Origin: Conexibacter woesei Iso977N
Lineage (GTDB): Bacteria; Actinomycetota; Thermoleophilia; Solirubrobacterales; Solirubrobacteraceae
Length of the DNA stretch: 64,000 nt
Direction: 5' to 3'
Assembly (NCBI RefSeq): GCF_000424625.1
Contig: NZ_AUKG01000002.1
Location: forward strand, 992,001 to 1,056,000
Under the pieces are notes generated by a model. That model was given only the letters and a program-made list of their open reading frames with translations. It searched no databases and was not told where the DNA came from. Position numbers and translations under genes: made by a program. Positions 7,608-16,163 of this stretch are shown here, piece after piece; the first letter of the stretch is position 1, and each line of letters opens with the position of its first letter.

Positions 7608-8627
7608 ATGGGACTGCGTTCCCCAGCCGACCGGGACGGCCCGGCGCTCGAGCGCCGGGTGGCCCTCACGCTCTTCGGCGTGGGGTCGACGGTGTGCGCC
7701 GCGGGCGCCGTGCTGAAGCCGGATCTGACCGACACCGCGCGCCAGGTCCAGCTGATCGGCGCGGGCGGGACGGCGCTGTGCGGGCTGGCCGTGTGGCTGC
7801 TGCCGCCGTGGCGCTGGGTCGTGCACGTCGGGGCGATGATCTCGATCGTCATGCTCGGCCTGCTGATGGGGTCGTCGAACGCGATCGGCGCGACCCCGTT
7901 CTTCTTCCTCTGGCCGCTCGTGCACCTCGCGTACTTCGCCCGGCGCGCGGTCGTCGCCACCGGGTTCGCGGTCCTGACGACGACGGTCACGGTCGCGGTG
8001 GCCGTCAACCCGTACGCGACCAACCGCGCCGACACGATCATCGGCACGGTCCTGTCGGTGGGGCTGATGACCGGGCTGGTGATGGTCATGACCGCGCGCG
8101 AGCGCGAGCTGCAGGCCGCGCTGGCCAGGGCCGCCGACACCGACGCGCTGACCGGCGTCCTGAACCGGCGCGGGCTGGCCCCGCTGGTCGAGGCGCTCGT
8201 CGCGCGGGCGAGCGCGGGCGACGGGACGCTCGCGGTCGTGATGGTCGACCTCGACCACTTCAAGAGGTTCAACGACCGCCACGGCCACCTCGTCGGTGAC
8301 GAGGCGCTGATCCGGCTGGCCGGCGCGCTGACCGCCGCGGCCCGCGACGGCGACCACGTCGCCCGCGTCGGCGGCGAGGAGTTCACCGTCGCGCTGCCCG
8401 GCGCCGACGCGGGCGCCGCCCAGGCCTACGCCGACGACGTCATGCGCCGCCTGCGCGACGAGGACATCGCGCCCGACCTGCGCCTCACCGTGAGCGCCGG
8501 CATCGCCACCCACGGCCCGGACGCCGACACCGTCCACCTGCTCATGCGCGCCGCCGACGCGGCGCTCTACCGCGCCAAGCACGCGGGCCGCGACCGTGCG
8601 GTCGTGGCGCTACGCGACGCGGCCTGA
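7608..8627 (+). CDS. Membrane-bound diguanylate cyclase (GGDEF)
   Basis: Makes cyclic di-GMP from two GTP. The N-terminal half has about five or six membrane helices (from VALTLFGVGSTVCAAGAVLK on) with no recognised sensor domain, then a GGDEF domain from DTDALTGVLNRRG. The active-site loop is GGEEF, expected to be active, and the inhibitory I-site RDGD lies exactly five residues before it, so product feedback is likely. Start uncertain: ATG at 7608 or an in-frame GTG at 7563. The 3' end overlaps the convergent flavin monooxygenase gene by 18 nt. Confidence 0.85.
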   Translation: MGLRSPADRDGPALERRVALTLFGVGSTVCAAGAVLKPDLTDTARQVQLIGAGGTALCGLAVWLLPPWRWVVHVGAMISIVMLGLLMGSSNAIGATPFFFLWPLVHLAYFARRAVVATGFAVLTTTVTVAVAVNPYATNRADTIIGTVLSVGLMTGLVMVMTARERELQAALARAADTDALTGVLNRRGLAPLVEALVARASAGDGTLAVVMVDLDHFKRFNDRHGHLVGDEALIRLAGALTAAARDGDHVARVGGEEFTVALPGADAGAAQAYADDVMRRLRDEDIAPDLRLTVSAGIATHGPDADTVHLLMRAADAALYRAKHAGRDRAVVALRDAA

Positions 8628-9659
8628 GTCGGCCGGCTCCCAGCCGATGGCCGGGGCGACGTGCTCGGCGATCGTCTGGAGCATGTTGGTGTTGTAGTCG
8701 ACACCGAGCTGGTTGGGAACGGTCAGCAGCACGGTGTCGGACGCCTGGACCGCGGCGTCCTGGGCGAGCTCGGCGGCGATCCTGTCGGGCTCGCCGATGT
8801 AGGACTTGCCGAAGCGCGCCAGGACGCCCTCGAGGTAGCCGACCTGGTCGCTCCCGTCCTGGAGCGCGCGGTCGCCGAAGTAGGCGATGTCGAGGTCGTT
8901 GGCGAGCGGGATCACCGAGCGGCTGACCGACACGCGCGGCTCGCGGTCGTGGCCGGCGATCTCCCACGCGGCGCGGTAGAGCCGGATCTGCTCGGCCTGC
9001 AGCTCGTCGAACGGCACGCCGGTGTCCTCGACCAGCAGCGTCGAGGACTGCAGGTTCATGCCCTGCTGCGCGGCCCACTCGGCGGTCGCGCGCGTGCCGG
9101 AGCCCCACCAGATCCGGTCGCCGAGCCCCGGCGACTGCGGCTGGATCGCCAGCCGCGCGCGCGATCCGGTCATCCGGATGTCGGCGTCGGCGACCGGCGC
9201 GCCCGCGATCGCCGCGCGGAAGTCCGCGGTGTGGCGGCGGGCCATGTCGGCGTCGGTCTCGCCCTCGGCGGGCACGTGGCCGAAGGTCGCCGCGCCGTCG
9301 AGCGCCGGCTCCGGCGAGCCGCGCGACACGCCGAGCTGCAGCCGGCCACCCGCGATCAGGTCGGCGGCCGCCGCGTCCTCGGCCATGTACAACGGGTTCT
9401 CGTAGCGCATGTCGATCACGGCGGTGCCGATCTCGATCCGCGACGTGCGCGCGCCGATCGCGCTCAGCAGCGGGAACGGCGACGCGAGCTGGCGCGCGAA
9501 GTGGTGGACGCGCACGTAGGCGCCGTCGATCCCGAGCGCCTCGGCGTTGACCGCCAGCTCGATCGACTGCAGCAGCGCGTCCTGGCCGGTCTGGGTGCGC
9601 GAGCCCGGGACGGGCTGCCAGTGGCCGAACGACAGGAACCCGATGCGCTTCTTGGTCAT
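8610..9659 (-). CDS. LLM-class flavin-dependent monooxygenase (luciferase-like)
   Basis: 349-aa bacterial-luciferase-like oxidoreductase using reduced flavin (FMNH2 or F420H2); substrate unknown. The TIM-barrel start RIGFLSFGHW, the strand-helix AEALGIDGAYVRVHHFA, and GGRLQLGVSRGSPEP match the family. Directly downstream of the TetR gene (stop at 9660-9662, start codon at 9659), so probably co-transcribed with the efflux regulator. That suggests detoxification or modification of the compound sensed by TetR, but this is inference. Confidence 0.85.
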   Translation of the reverse strand: MTKKRIGFLSFGHWQPVPGSRTQTGQDALLQSIELAVNAEALGIDGAYVRVHHFARQLASPFPLLSAIGARTSRIEIGTAVIDMRYENPLYMAEDAAAADLIAGGRLQLGVSRGSPEPALDGAATFGHVPAEGETDADMARRHTADFRAAIAGAPVADADIRMTGSRARLAIQPQSPGLGDRIWWGSGTRATAEWAAQQGMNLQSSTLLVEDTGVPFDELQAEQIRLYRAAWEIAGHDREPRVSVSRSVIPLANDLDIAYFGDRALQDGSDQVGYLEGVLARFGKSYIGEPDRIAAELAQDAAVQASDTVLLTVPNQLGVDYNTNMLQTIAEHVAPAIGWEPADSGRVA

Positions 9660-10388
9660 CTACCCCGCGACGGTAGCGACCCGCGCGCGGATGCCGGCCA
9701 GGACGAGGTCCAGCCCGCGCAGGAACTCGACCTCTTGGGTGTGCGTCGTGAAGACCGGCAGGACGCGGCGGAAGTCGGGGTACTCGTCCTCGGGGATCTC
9801 GTCGAACAGCTGCGCGGCCGCCTGCAGCTCGGCGGCGTGGTTGGTCTCCTGGTCGGCGGCGCCGTAGTCGTGCCAGAGCGCGTTGGCCATGCCGACGCCG
9901 ACCACGTAGGTGAACAACGTGGACATGACGTAGAACACGTCGTCGGGCTCCAGCCCGATGCTGAAGAGCAGCGCGCACGCGCGGTCCCAGTGGTGCAGGA
10001 GGTTGGGCCCGCGGTTGTCGGAGAGGATCGCCTGGTGGGCGGCCCACGGGTGGCGGGCGAGCAGCTCCCACAGCTCGACCATGCCTTGTTGTAGGCGTTG
10101 GTCCCACGGCTGGTCGGGGTGGGCGTCGAAGCCCTTGTCGGCCTCGCCGAGGACGTGGTCGAGCGCGAGGTCCATCAGGACCTCCTTGCTGTCGACGTGC
10201 CAGTAGAGCGTGGCGACGCCCGCGCCCAGGTCGGCGGCGAGGCGGCGGAACGTCAGCGCGCCGGGACCCTCGCTGTCGAGGATGTTGATCGTCGCGGCGA
10301 CGATCCGCTCGCGGTCCAGCGGCGGCTTGCGCTGGGGCGCGGCGGAGGCCTTGCGGTGGTTGAAGGCGGGGCGGTTGGGCTTGGCCAT
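9660..10388 (-). CDS. TetR-family repressor, TetR_C-type ligand domain
   Basis: About 242 aa from the ATG at 10388 (MAKPNRPAF). The helix-turn-helix is DRERIVAATINILDSEGPGALTFRRLAADLGAGVATLYWHV (roughly residues 25-65). The longer C-terminal domain resembles the tetracycline/macrolide-type TetR class. A longer frame to 10430 would run through the operator and is not needed. It is divergent from an MFS exporter; the 50-nt gap holds a perfect 17-bp palindrome (10409-10425), almost certainly its operator, giving autoregulation and drug-inducible efflux. Confidence 0.88.
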   Translation of the reverse strand: MAKPNRPAFNHRKASAAPQRKPPLDRERIVAATINILDSEGPGALTFRRLAADLGAGVATLYWHVDSKEVLMDLALDHVLGEADKGFDAHPDQPWDQRLQQGMVELWELLARHPWAAHQAILSDNRGPNLLHHWDRACALLFSIGLEPDDVFYVMSTLFTYVVGVGMANALWHDYGAADQETNHAAELQAAAQLFDEIPEDEYPDFRRVLPVFTTHTQEVEFLRGLDLVLAGIRARVATVAG

Positions 10389-10402
10389 GGTGTGGGTCGG
10401 GC

Positions 10403-10482
10403 TTGACACTCGAACGACGTTCGAGAACACTACCGCGCATGCTCGACTCGAACAACGTTCTAGAACTCGAACGACGTCCGAG
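10403..10482 (+). promoter_or_regulatory. Three TetR-type operator copies on the efflux promoter
   Basis: A canonical -35 TTGACA (10403-10408) is followed by a perfect 17-bp palindrome CTCGAACG-A-CGTTCGAG (10409-10425) that fills the -35/-10 spacer. Two imperfect copies follow at 10447-10463 and 10466-10482, inside the first codons of the transporter. The starts are 38 and 19 nt apart, a multiple of 19, so the sites are near the same helical face. Predicted transcription start is about 10438, so the mRNA would begin at the ATG. Confidence 0.7.
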
Positions 10483-12034
10483 CGCGGAGCCCGCCCGGAC
10501 GCTGCGCGCGGGGCTACCGGTGCTCGCCGCGCTGGTGCTCGCGACGCTCGTCGTGACGATCGACAACACCGTGTTGAACGTCGCGCTGCCGTCGATCGCC
10601 CGCGACCTCGACGCGTCGACCAGCCAGCTGCAGTGGGTCGTCAACGCCTACTCGTTGCTCTTCGGCGGCCTGCTGCTGACCGGCGGCTCGCTGGCCGACC
10701 GGCTCGGGCGCCGGCGCGTCCTGCTCGGCGGGCTGACCGCGTTCGCGTGCGCGTCGTTGTTGGTGTTGTCGGTGTCGAGCGCGGAGGGGCTGATCGCGGT
10801 GCGCGCGGTGACCGGCGCGTGCGCGGCGTTCCTGATGCCCTCGACGATCGCGTTGTTGTACCGGTCGTTCGAGGGCCCGGCGCGGGCGACCGCGGTCGGG
10901 ATCGCGGGCGCGGCGGGGGCCCTGGGGTTCGTGCTCGGGCCGCTGATCGGTGGTGCGTTGTTGGAGGTCTTCGCGTGGCAGGCGGTGTTCGTGGTCAACG
11001 TGCCGCTGGCGGCCGTGGCCGGCGTCGTGGCGTGGCGGGCGATCCCGCGCGACGCACCGCCGCGGGTCCGGCCGGGCGGTGCGGGGGCGGCGCCGGCCGA
11101 CCTGCTCGGGACCGCGCTGTCGCTGGGCGCGATGCTGGGGCTGGTCGCGGCGCTGGTCGACGGCCCGGATCACGGCTGGCTGTCGGCGGCGGTGCTCGGC
11201 CCGGCGGCGGGCTCGCTGTTGTGCGGGTTGTCGTTCGTGCGGTGGGAGCTGCGCGCCGCGCACCCGATGCTCGACGTGCGCGCGGTGGCAAGGCGGGCGG
11301 TCGCGGGGCCGGGCGTGGTCCAGATGGGGCTGATGCTCGCGATCAGCGGCTCGCTGTTCCTGATCACCCAGCAGCTGCAGGTGGTCATGGGCTACTCGCC
11401 GATCGAGGCGGGCGTGCGGTCGTCGCCGATCGCGGTCGGCGTCATCGGCGGCGGCGCGCTGCTGAGCGTGGTGTCGCGGTGGTGGGGCGCGGCGTGGGCG
11501 GCGGCGCTCGGGATGTTGGGGTGCTCGGTCGCGATCGCGGGCGTCGCGCTCGCGCTGCCACACGGCGGCTACTGGCCGCTGGCGGCCGGGCTGCTCGTGT
11601 TCGGCGCGGGCGTCCGGATGGTCATCACCCCGGCGGCGCTCGCCGTTCTTGGTGGCCTTCCGGACGAGGCGGCCGGGATCGGCGCCGCGCTGGCCGACAC
11701 GTTCCAGGAGATCGGAGGGGCGCTGGGCGTCGCGCTGCTGGGCTCGGTGTTCAACGAGGTCTACCGGCACGACCTCCCGGCGGGCGCGCCGGGCGTGGCG
11801 CGGGCGTCGGTCCAGGGCGCGGTGTCGCTGGGTGACGCCGGGCTGGCGGGTGCGGCGCGGGGCGCGTTCGCGTCGGGCGCGCAGGTCGCGCTGCTCGTGT
11901 GCGCGGGGATCCTGGCGGCGGCCGCGGTGCTCGCGCGGCTGACGATCCCGGACGACCTCGACCTCTCAGAAGAGGGAGCTGATCCCGTGGACGGCGGCCG
12001 AGCCGAGGACGATCTCAAGGCCTACGCCTACTAG
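10439..12034 (+). CDS. MFS multidrug exporter, DHA2/EmrB-QacA type (14 TM)
   Basis: Proton-driven efflux pump of 531 aa in the inner membrane. TM1 carries the DHA2 signature DNTVLNVALPSIARDL, followed by WVVNAYSLLFGGLLLTGG and the motif-A loop ADRLGRRRVLLGG. Length and hydrophobic pattern fit 14 TM helices. The first 20 or so residues are encoded by two operator copies, an odd arrangement that fixes their sequence. The TetR neighbour is the likely repressor. The last 69 nt overlap the convergent exoD-like gene; the tail DPVDGGRAEDDLKAYAY is probably a loose extension. Confidence 0.9.
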   Translation: MLDSNNVLELERRPSAEPARTLRAGLPVLAALVLATLVVTIDNTVLNVALPSIARDLDASTSQLQWVVNAYSLLFGGLLLTGGSLADRLGRRRVLLGGLTAFACASLLVLSVSSAEGLIAVRAVTGACAAFLMPSTIALLYRSFEGPARATAVGIAGAAGALGFVLGPLIGGALLEVFAWQAVFVVNVPLAAVAGVVAWRAIPRDAPPRVRPGGAGAAPADLLGTALSLGAMLGLVAALVDGPDHGWLSAAVLGPAAGSLLCGLSFVRWELRAAHPMLDVRAVARRAVAGPGVVQMGLMLAISGSLFLITQQLQVVMGYSPIEAGVRSSPIAVGVIGGGALLSVVSRWWGAAWAAALGMLGCSVAIAGVALALPHGGYWPLAAGLLVFGAGVRMVITPAALAVLGGLPDEAAGIGAALADTFQEIGGALGVALLGSVFNEVYRHDLPAGAPGVARASVQGAVSLGDAGLAGAARGAFASGAQVALLVCAGILAAAAVLARLTIPDDLDLSEEGADPVDGGRAEDDLKAYAY

Positions 12035-12544
12035 TGCGATCACGATCCCGACGACGACGAGCGCGATGTCCTCCATGACGAAGCCGAGGCTGAGGAAGAC
12101 GACGCCGAGCGCCGGGAGCGTGTCGAGCCCGGTGAACGGCGGGGCGACGAAGGCGGCGATCGAGCCGGCCAGGACGAGCACGCCGAAGACGATGTTGGAC
12201 AGGCGGTGCTCGAAGAGCGGGCGCGCGCGGGGCTTGCTGAAGCGCTCGAGCCTGCGGATCGTCCCGAGCAGCTTGGCGATGAACCCGTCGGCCAACCTGG
12301 TGTTCTTGAACCTGCGCGGGAGCCAGATCTCGTCGCGGCCGGCGATCAGCTGGAGCGCGAGCAGCATGGCGATGATCTCGAAGACGTGGGTCGCGCCGCC
12401 GGTCGGCAGCGGCAGCGCGGGGAGGCCGAGCAGGAGGATGAAGAGCAGCGCGAACGACTTCTCCTCGAACGTCTCGATCAGGCCGCCGAGCGTCTTGGGG
12501 CTGTCGTTCGTGCGCCACTGCTCGAGCTGGTCGGAGGCCTTCAT
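11966..12544 (-). CDS. ExoD-family membrane protein
   Basis: 192-aa integral membrane protein of the ExoD (exopolysaccharide synthesis) family. It has LGGLIETFEEKSFALLFILL at the N-terminus, then GLPALPLPTGGATHVFE, WLPRRF, and three C-terminal hydrophobic helices. Biochemical role undefined; family members affect exopolysaccharide or alkaline tolerance in rhizobia. The ATG overlaps the stop of the upstream small gene (ATGA, 12541-12544), showing a three-gene operon with the SDR. Its 3' end lies inside the convergent MFS gene. Confidence 0.85.
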   Translation of the reverse strand: MKASDQLEQWRTNDSPKTLGGLIETFEEKSFALLFILLLGLPALPLPTGGATHVFEIIAMLLALQLIAGRDEIWLPRRFKNTRLADGFIAKLLGTIRRLERFSKPRARPLFEHRLSNIVFGVLVLAGSIAAFVAPPFTGLDTLPALGVVFLSLGFVMEDIALVVVGIVIALVGVGLEIVLGSAAVHGISSLF

Positions 12545-12888
12545 GTCGGCGTTGCCGCCGTCGCTTCGCGGATCGCGGCGGCCTGGACGTCGTCGACCCA
12601 CAGCTCCCAGCGGCCGGAGCGGCTGAACTTGGAGTCGTGGAAGTGGTAGGGGCGGCGGCCCTGGAACTGCGTCGTGCGGAGGTGGAAGACGCCGCCGAGG
12701 ACCGAGCTGATGCGACGCCTGGGCCAGCCGATGGCGTCCTCGATCTCCGGGAACGCGCGTGAGGTGTTGGGGTGGTCGGCGAGCTCGTCGAGCAGCGCGC
12801 CCATCAGCGGCGAGCAGGCGTCGCGGAAGGCGATGATCTCGCCGGGGTCGGCCATGGCGTTGTCGGGACGGTGCTCGCGGACGATCAC
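12541..12888 (-). CDS. Small winged-helix-like protein (DUF6416-like)
   Basis: 115 aa from a GTG at 12888; an ATG at 12855 (MADPGEIIAF) is equally possible. The middle, SRAFPEIEDAIGWPRRRISS VLGG, reads like a helix-turn-helix, followed by a basic-aromatic stretch (GRRPYHFHDSKF, GRWELWVDD). It reminds me of actinobacterial DUF6416 proteins, from memory only. It is translationally coupled to the exoD-like gene, and 18 nt separate it from the SDR gene. A small DNA-binding protein is a guess. Confidence 0.6.
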   Translation of the reverse strand: MIVREHRPDNAMADPGEIIAFRDACSPLMGALLDELADHPNTSRAFPEIEDAIGWPRRRISSVLGGVFHLRTTQFQGRRPYHFHDSKFSRSGRWELWVDDVQAAAIREATAATPT

Positions 12889-12906
12889 GTGGGCTCGTGG
12901 GCGAGC

Positions 12907-13806
12907 CTACGCGACGGGTGCCTGCGTGCGGGTGACGCAGGCGTCCCAGAGCTGCTGTCGTGCTTCGGGCGTCTCGTGCGTCGTGGGGAGGTAGTGCGTG
13001 GGGCGCTGCCGGCGGTCGGACCAGAAGCGGCCGGAGGGCGGAGAGGGGTCGATGGCGCCGAGGAAGACGATGGTGTCGGCGCCCTGCTGCGGGGTCCGGA
13101 GGATCGGTTTCGCGATCGAGTGGAAGGTGTGGAGCGATCGCTGCAGGCCGGGCGTGTCGACCCAGCCGGGGTGCATCGCGTGCATGCCGGGGCGGCCGCG
13201 CTGCGCCCAGAGCTCGTTGAGGACGACCTCGGCGCGCTTGGACTTGGCGTAGGCCTTGGTGCCGCTGAAGTCGCCGGCGGTGGAGTCGAGGTCGGCGACG
13301 TCGAGCTTCTGGGCGTACATGCCGCCGGAGGACACGGTGATGACGCGGCGGGCGTTGGGGAGCAGCGCGGTGAGGAGGAACGGGGCGAGGACGTTGACGG
13401 CGAAGGTCAGCTCGTGGCCGTCGACGGTGAGCGTGTGGTGGGGCGGGAGGACGCCGGCGTTGTTGATGAGGATGTCGGTGTCCTGGAGCTGCGTTGCCAG
13501 CCGGCGGACGTCGTCGAGGCGTGCGAGGTCGGCGATCCGCAGCTCGGCGGTGCCGTGTTCGGCGGTCGCCGCGCGGGCCTGCTCGCCGCGCTCCGGGTCG
13601 CGGGCGACGAGGATCGTCCGGGCGCCGAGGCGGGCGAAGCCCTGCGCCGCGGCGAGGCCGAGGCCGGAGGTCGCGCCGGTCACCGCGACGGTCGCGCCGT
13701 CGAGGCGGGGGAGCGGCGCGAAGCCGCGGGCGCGCAGCGCGTAGCCGGCGCGGGAGTAGCCGCCGACGATGGTCCGGTCCAGCGCGGCGTCGAGCAACCT
13801 GTTCAT
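12907..13806 (-). CDS. Short-chain dehydrogenase/reductase
   Basis: 299-aa Rossmann oxidoreductase. Cofactor motif TGATSGLG, structural motif NNAG, catalytic Ser in VSSGG and the YxxxK pair in YAKSK are all intact, so it should be active. The N-terminal extension of about 37 residues and the long C-terminal tail recall DHRS12/retinol-dehydrogenase-like SDRs acting on lipophilic alcohols. Substrate unknown. First gene of an SDR - small protein - ExoD-like operon. Confidence 0.87.
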   Translation of the reverse strand: MNRLLDAALDRTIVGGYSRAGYALRARGFAPLPRLDGATVAVTGATSGLGLAAAQGFARLGARTILVARDPERGEQARAATAEHGTAELRIADLARLDDVRRLATQLQDTDILINNAGVLPPHHTLTVDGHELTFAVNVLAPFLLTALLPNARRVITVSSGGMYAQKLDVADLDSTAGDFSGTKAYAKSKRAEVVLNELWAQRGRPGMHAMHPGWVDTPGLQRSLHTFHSIAKPILRTPQQGADTIVFLGAIDPSPPSGRFWSDRRQRPTHYLPTTHETPEARQQLWDACVTRTQAPVA

Positions 13807-13845
13807 CTTGGAGGGGTACGGCGTGGGCGGCGCCGTGGACTACTC

Positions 13846-15105
13846 CTAGGCGGGCTGCGCGAGGGGCGGTGGTGGCGCGGTGGCGGCGGCGCGCGGGCGG
13901 ATCCGGGTCGCGGCGAGCAGCAGCGCGGCGCCGAAGCAGAGGACGCCGGAGACGAGGAAGACGCCGTCGTAGGTCCCGGAGGCGTCGCGGATCGCACCGG
14001 CCGACCACGCCGCGGCGGCGCCGCCGAGCTGGTGGCCGGCGAAGATCCAGCCGAACGCGACGAGGCCGGTCTCGCGGCCGAAGCGCTGGGTGACGAGCGC
14101 GACGGTCGGCGGGACGGTGGCGATCCAGTCCAACCCGTAGAAGATCGTGAAGGCGGTCAGGACGGGCCCGCGCGAGTCCAGGGCGAAGGGCAGGATCACG
14201 AGGCTCAGGCCGCGGCCGGAGTAGTAGATGACGAGCAGGCGGCGGGCGGGGTAGCGGTCGGTCAGCCAGCCGGAGCCGGTCGTGCCCGCGATGTCCAGGA
14301 TGCCCATCAGGGCCATCATCCCGGCGGCGGTCCCGGCGGGGATGCCGTGGTCGTGGGCGGCGGGCATGAGGTGGACGGCGATCAGGCCGACGGTCGTCGC
14401 GCCGCAGATGAAGAACGAGCCGACGAGGACGAGGAAGACGCGGTCGCGGGCGACTTCTCGGAGGACCTGGAGGGCGGGGCGGCGCGTGCTCTGCGCGATG
14501 TCCGCCGCGGTGCCTCCGTAGGGGACGAGCCCGTGGTCCTCCGGGCGGTCGCGCAGCGCGGCAAGGACGACGACGAGCGCCAGGACCGCCGCGCCGCCGA
14601 CGACGGCCATCGTCCAGCGCCAGTCGCCGTGGGTCGTCAGGTGGGCCATCAGCGGCAGGAAGATCAGCTGGCCGGTGGAGTTGGCGGCGGTGAGCATCCC
14701 GACGACGAGGCCGCGGCGGGCGACGAACCAGCGGTTGGCGACGGTCGCGGCGAGGACGGGGGCGACGGCGCCGGTCGCGGCGCCCGCGAGCACGCCCCAG
14801 ATCACGTAGAGCTGCCAGAGCTGGGTGGCCTGCGTGAGCAGCGCGGCGGCGAGGGCGATGGCGCCGAGGGCGATCGCGACGACCTTGGTGAGGCCGAAGC
14901 GCTCGGTGAGCGAGGCGGCGAAGGGGGCGGAGAGGCCGAAGACCACCAGGTTGACCGACGCCGCCGTCGAGATCGCGCCGTGCGACCAGCCGAACTCCAT
15001 CATCAACGGCTCCATCAGGACGCCGAACGTCGCCCGGATCGCCGCGGCCGCGAGCAGCGCGATGAACCCTGCTGCGGCGACCAACCATGCGCGATGGATC
15101 CTCAT
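13846..15105 (-). CDS. MFS transporter (12 TM, monocarboxylate/OFA-like)
   Basis: 419-aa inner-membrane carrier from the ATG at 15105. It has paired six-helix halves, with SLTERFGLTKVVAIALG as the loop 2-3 motif and WFVARRGLVVGMLTAANSTG in the first half, typical of MFS members near the oxalate/formate and monocarboxylate groups. Substrate unknown. It is divergent from a GlxA-type regulator across a 72-nt gap holding a strong inverted repeat, so it is probably that regulator's target. Confidence 0.85.
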   Translation of the reverse strand: MRIHRAWLVAAAGFIALLAAAAIRATFGVLMEPLMMEFGWSHGAISTAASVNLVVFGLSAPFAASLTERFGLTKVVAIALGAIALAAALLTQATQLWQLYVIWGVLAGAATGAVAPVLAATVANRWFVARRGLVVGMLTAANSTGQLIFLPLMAHLTTHGDWRWTMAVVGGAAVLALVVVLAALRDRPEDHGLVPYGGTAADIAQSTRRPALQVLREVARDRVFLVLVGSFFICGATTVGLIAVHLMPAAHDHGIPAGTAAGMMALMGILDIAGTTGSGWLTDRYPARRLLVIYYSGRGLSLVILPFALDSRGPVLTAFTIFYGLDWIATVPPTVALVTQRFGRETGLVAFGWIFAGHQLGGAAAAWSAGAIRDASGTYDGVFLVSGVLCFGAALLLAATRIRPRAAATAPPPPLAQPA

Positions 15106-15137
15106 GGCTTGCAGCCTTCCGTCCGGGGACGCATGCC

Positions 15138-15182
15138 GCCAGTGGCAGAAACGACGATGTTCGTCTATTTTCTGCCAATGGC
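15138..15182 (+). promoter_or_regulatory. Inverted repeat between MFS and GlxA-like regulator
   Basis: Two 14-nt arms, GCCAGTGGCAGAAA (15138-15151) and TTTCTGCCAATGGC (15169-15182), match at 13 of 14 positions around a 17-nt spacer. The right arm includes a TATTTT -10 (15166-15171) and the ATG at 15178, so a bound regulator would block both transcription and the start codon. Probable autoregulatory site of the AraC-type protein. Confidence 0.6.
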
Positions 15183-16155
15183 ATCTTCTGCGCCGGGGCG
15201 GCGGGTCGTGGTGCTGTTGATGGAGGGGTCGGTGCTGTTCGACGTCGGGACGGCGACGACGGTCTTCGGGTCGGTCGAGGCGCCGATCGTCTCGGCGCGG
15301 CCGCGGCTCGGGTACGCGCTGGAGCTGGCGGCGGCGGGCGGCCGGCCGGTGCGGACGTCGATGGGCGTCGAGGTCGCGCCGACGGCCGATCTGCGCGCGG
15401 TCGAGGGTGCCGATCTCGTCGTCGTCGGGGGCGCGGTGCCGGACGTGGTCGGTGGTCAACATGAAGCACTTGAGGCGTTGTCGGCGGCGCACGCGCGGGG
15501 CGCGCGGGTGATGTCGATCTGCACGGGCGCGTTCGCGCTGGCGCACGCGGGGCTGCTCGACGGCCGGCGCGCGACGACGCACTGGGGCTACTGCGGGCGG
15601 TTGGCGGAGGAGTTCCCGGAAGTTGATGTTGATCCCGATGTGCTGTATGTCGATGACGGCGACGTCCTGACGTCCGCCGGGCTGGCGGCGGGGATGGACC
15701 TGTGCCTGCACGTCGTTCGCGGCGACTTCGGGGCGGATGCGGCGACGGCTGTCGCGCGCTGGAACGTCGTCGCGCCGCATCGCGATGGTGGCCAGGCGCA
15801 GTTCATCGCGGCGCCGGTCCCGGTGGACGCCGGCGACTCGCTCGCGCCGACCCGCGCCTGGGCGCTGGAGCACCTCGACGAACCCCTCGACGTCGAGCTG
15901 CTCGCGCGCCACGCCCACATGAGCCCCCGCACGTTCGCCCGCCGCTTCGTCGCCGAGACCGGCGAGTCCCCGAAGCGCTGGCTGACCGCCCAGCGCATCC
16001 ACCACGCCCGCCGCCTCCTCGAAACCACCGACCTCCCGATCGAGACCGTCGCCACCCGCTCCGGCTTCGGCTCCGCCGCGGCCCTCCGCACCCACTTCCA
16101 CCGCGCCACCTCAACCCGCCCCACCACCTACCGCCGCACCTTCCGCGCCGCCTGA
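15178..16155 (+). CDS. GlxA-type AraC-family regulator (GATase1-like + HTH)
   Basis: About 325 aa from the ATG at 15178. Residues 1-190 form a DJ-1/PfpI-like class I amidotransferase fold (VVVLLMEGSVLFDVGT, and SICTGAFALAHAGLL with the nucleophile-elbow Cys). Residues about 210-320 are an AraC DNA-binding domain (LDVELLARHAHMSPRTFARRF, ESPKRWLTAQRIHHARRLLE). Such proteins usually activate catabolic or transport genes in response to a small ligand. The ATG sits 6 nt behind a TATTTT -10, so the mRNA is probably leaderless; an in-frame ATG at 15157 is less likely. Confidence 0.88.
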   Translation: MASSAPGRRVVVLLMEGSVLFDVGTATTVFGSVEAPIVSARPRLGYALELAAAGGRPVRTSMGVEVAPTADLRAVEGADLVVVGGAVPDVVGGQHEALEALSAAHARGARVMSICTGAFALAHAGLLDGRRATTHWGYCGRLAEEFPEVDVDPDVLYVDDGDVLTSAGLAAGMDLCLHVVRGDFGADAATAVARWNVVAPHRDGGQAQFIAAPVPVDAGDSLAPTRAWALEHLDEPLDVELLARHAHMSPRTFARRFVAETGESPKRWLTAQRIHHARRLLETTDLPIETVATRSGFGSAAALRTHFHRATSTRPTTYRRTFRAA

Positions 16156-16163
16156 CCCGCCGC

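Noticed and set aside
11966..15469. 1167-codon minus-strand open frame
   Set aside because: Only its last 192 codons (ExoD-like) are real; the rest is a low-complexity Arg/Pro/Ala shadow of the SDR and MFS genes in GC-rich DNA.
12772..16155. 1127-codon plus-strand open frame
   Set aside because: The real GlxA-like gene begins at 15178 behind its own -10; the upstream part is antisense to the SDR and MFS genes.
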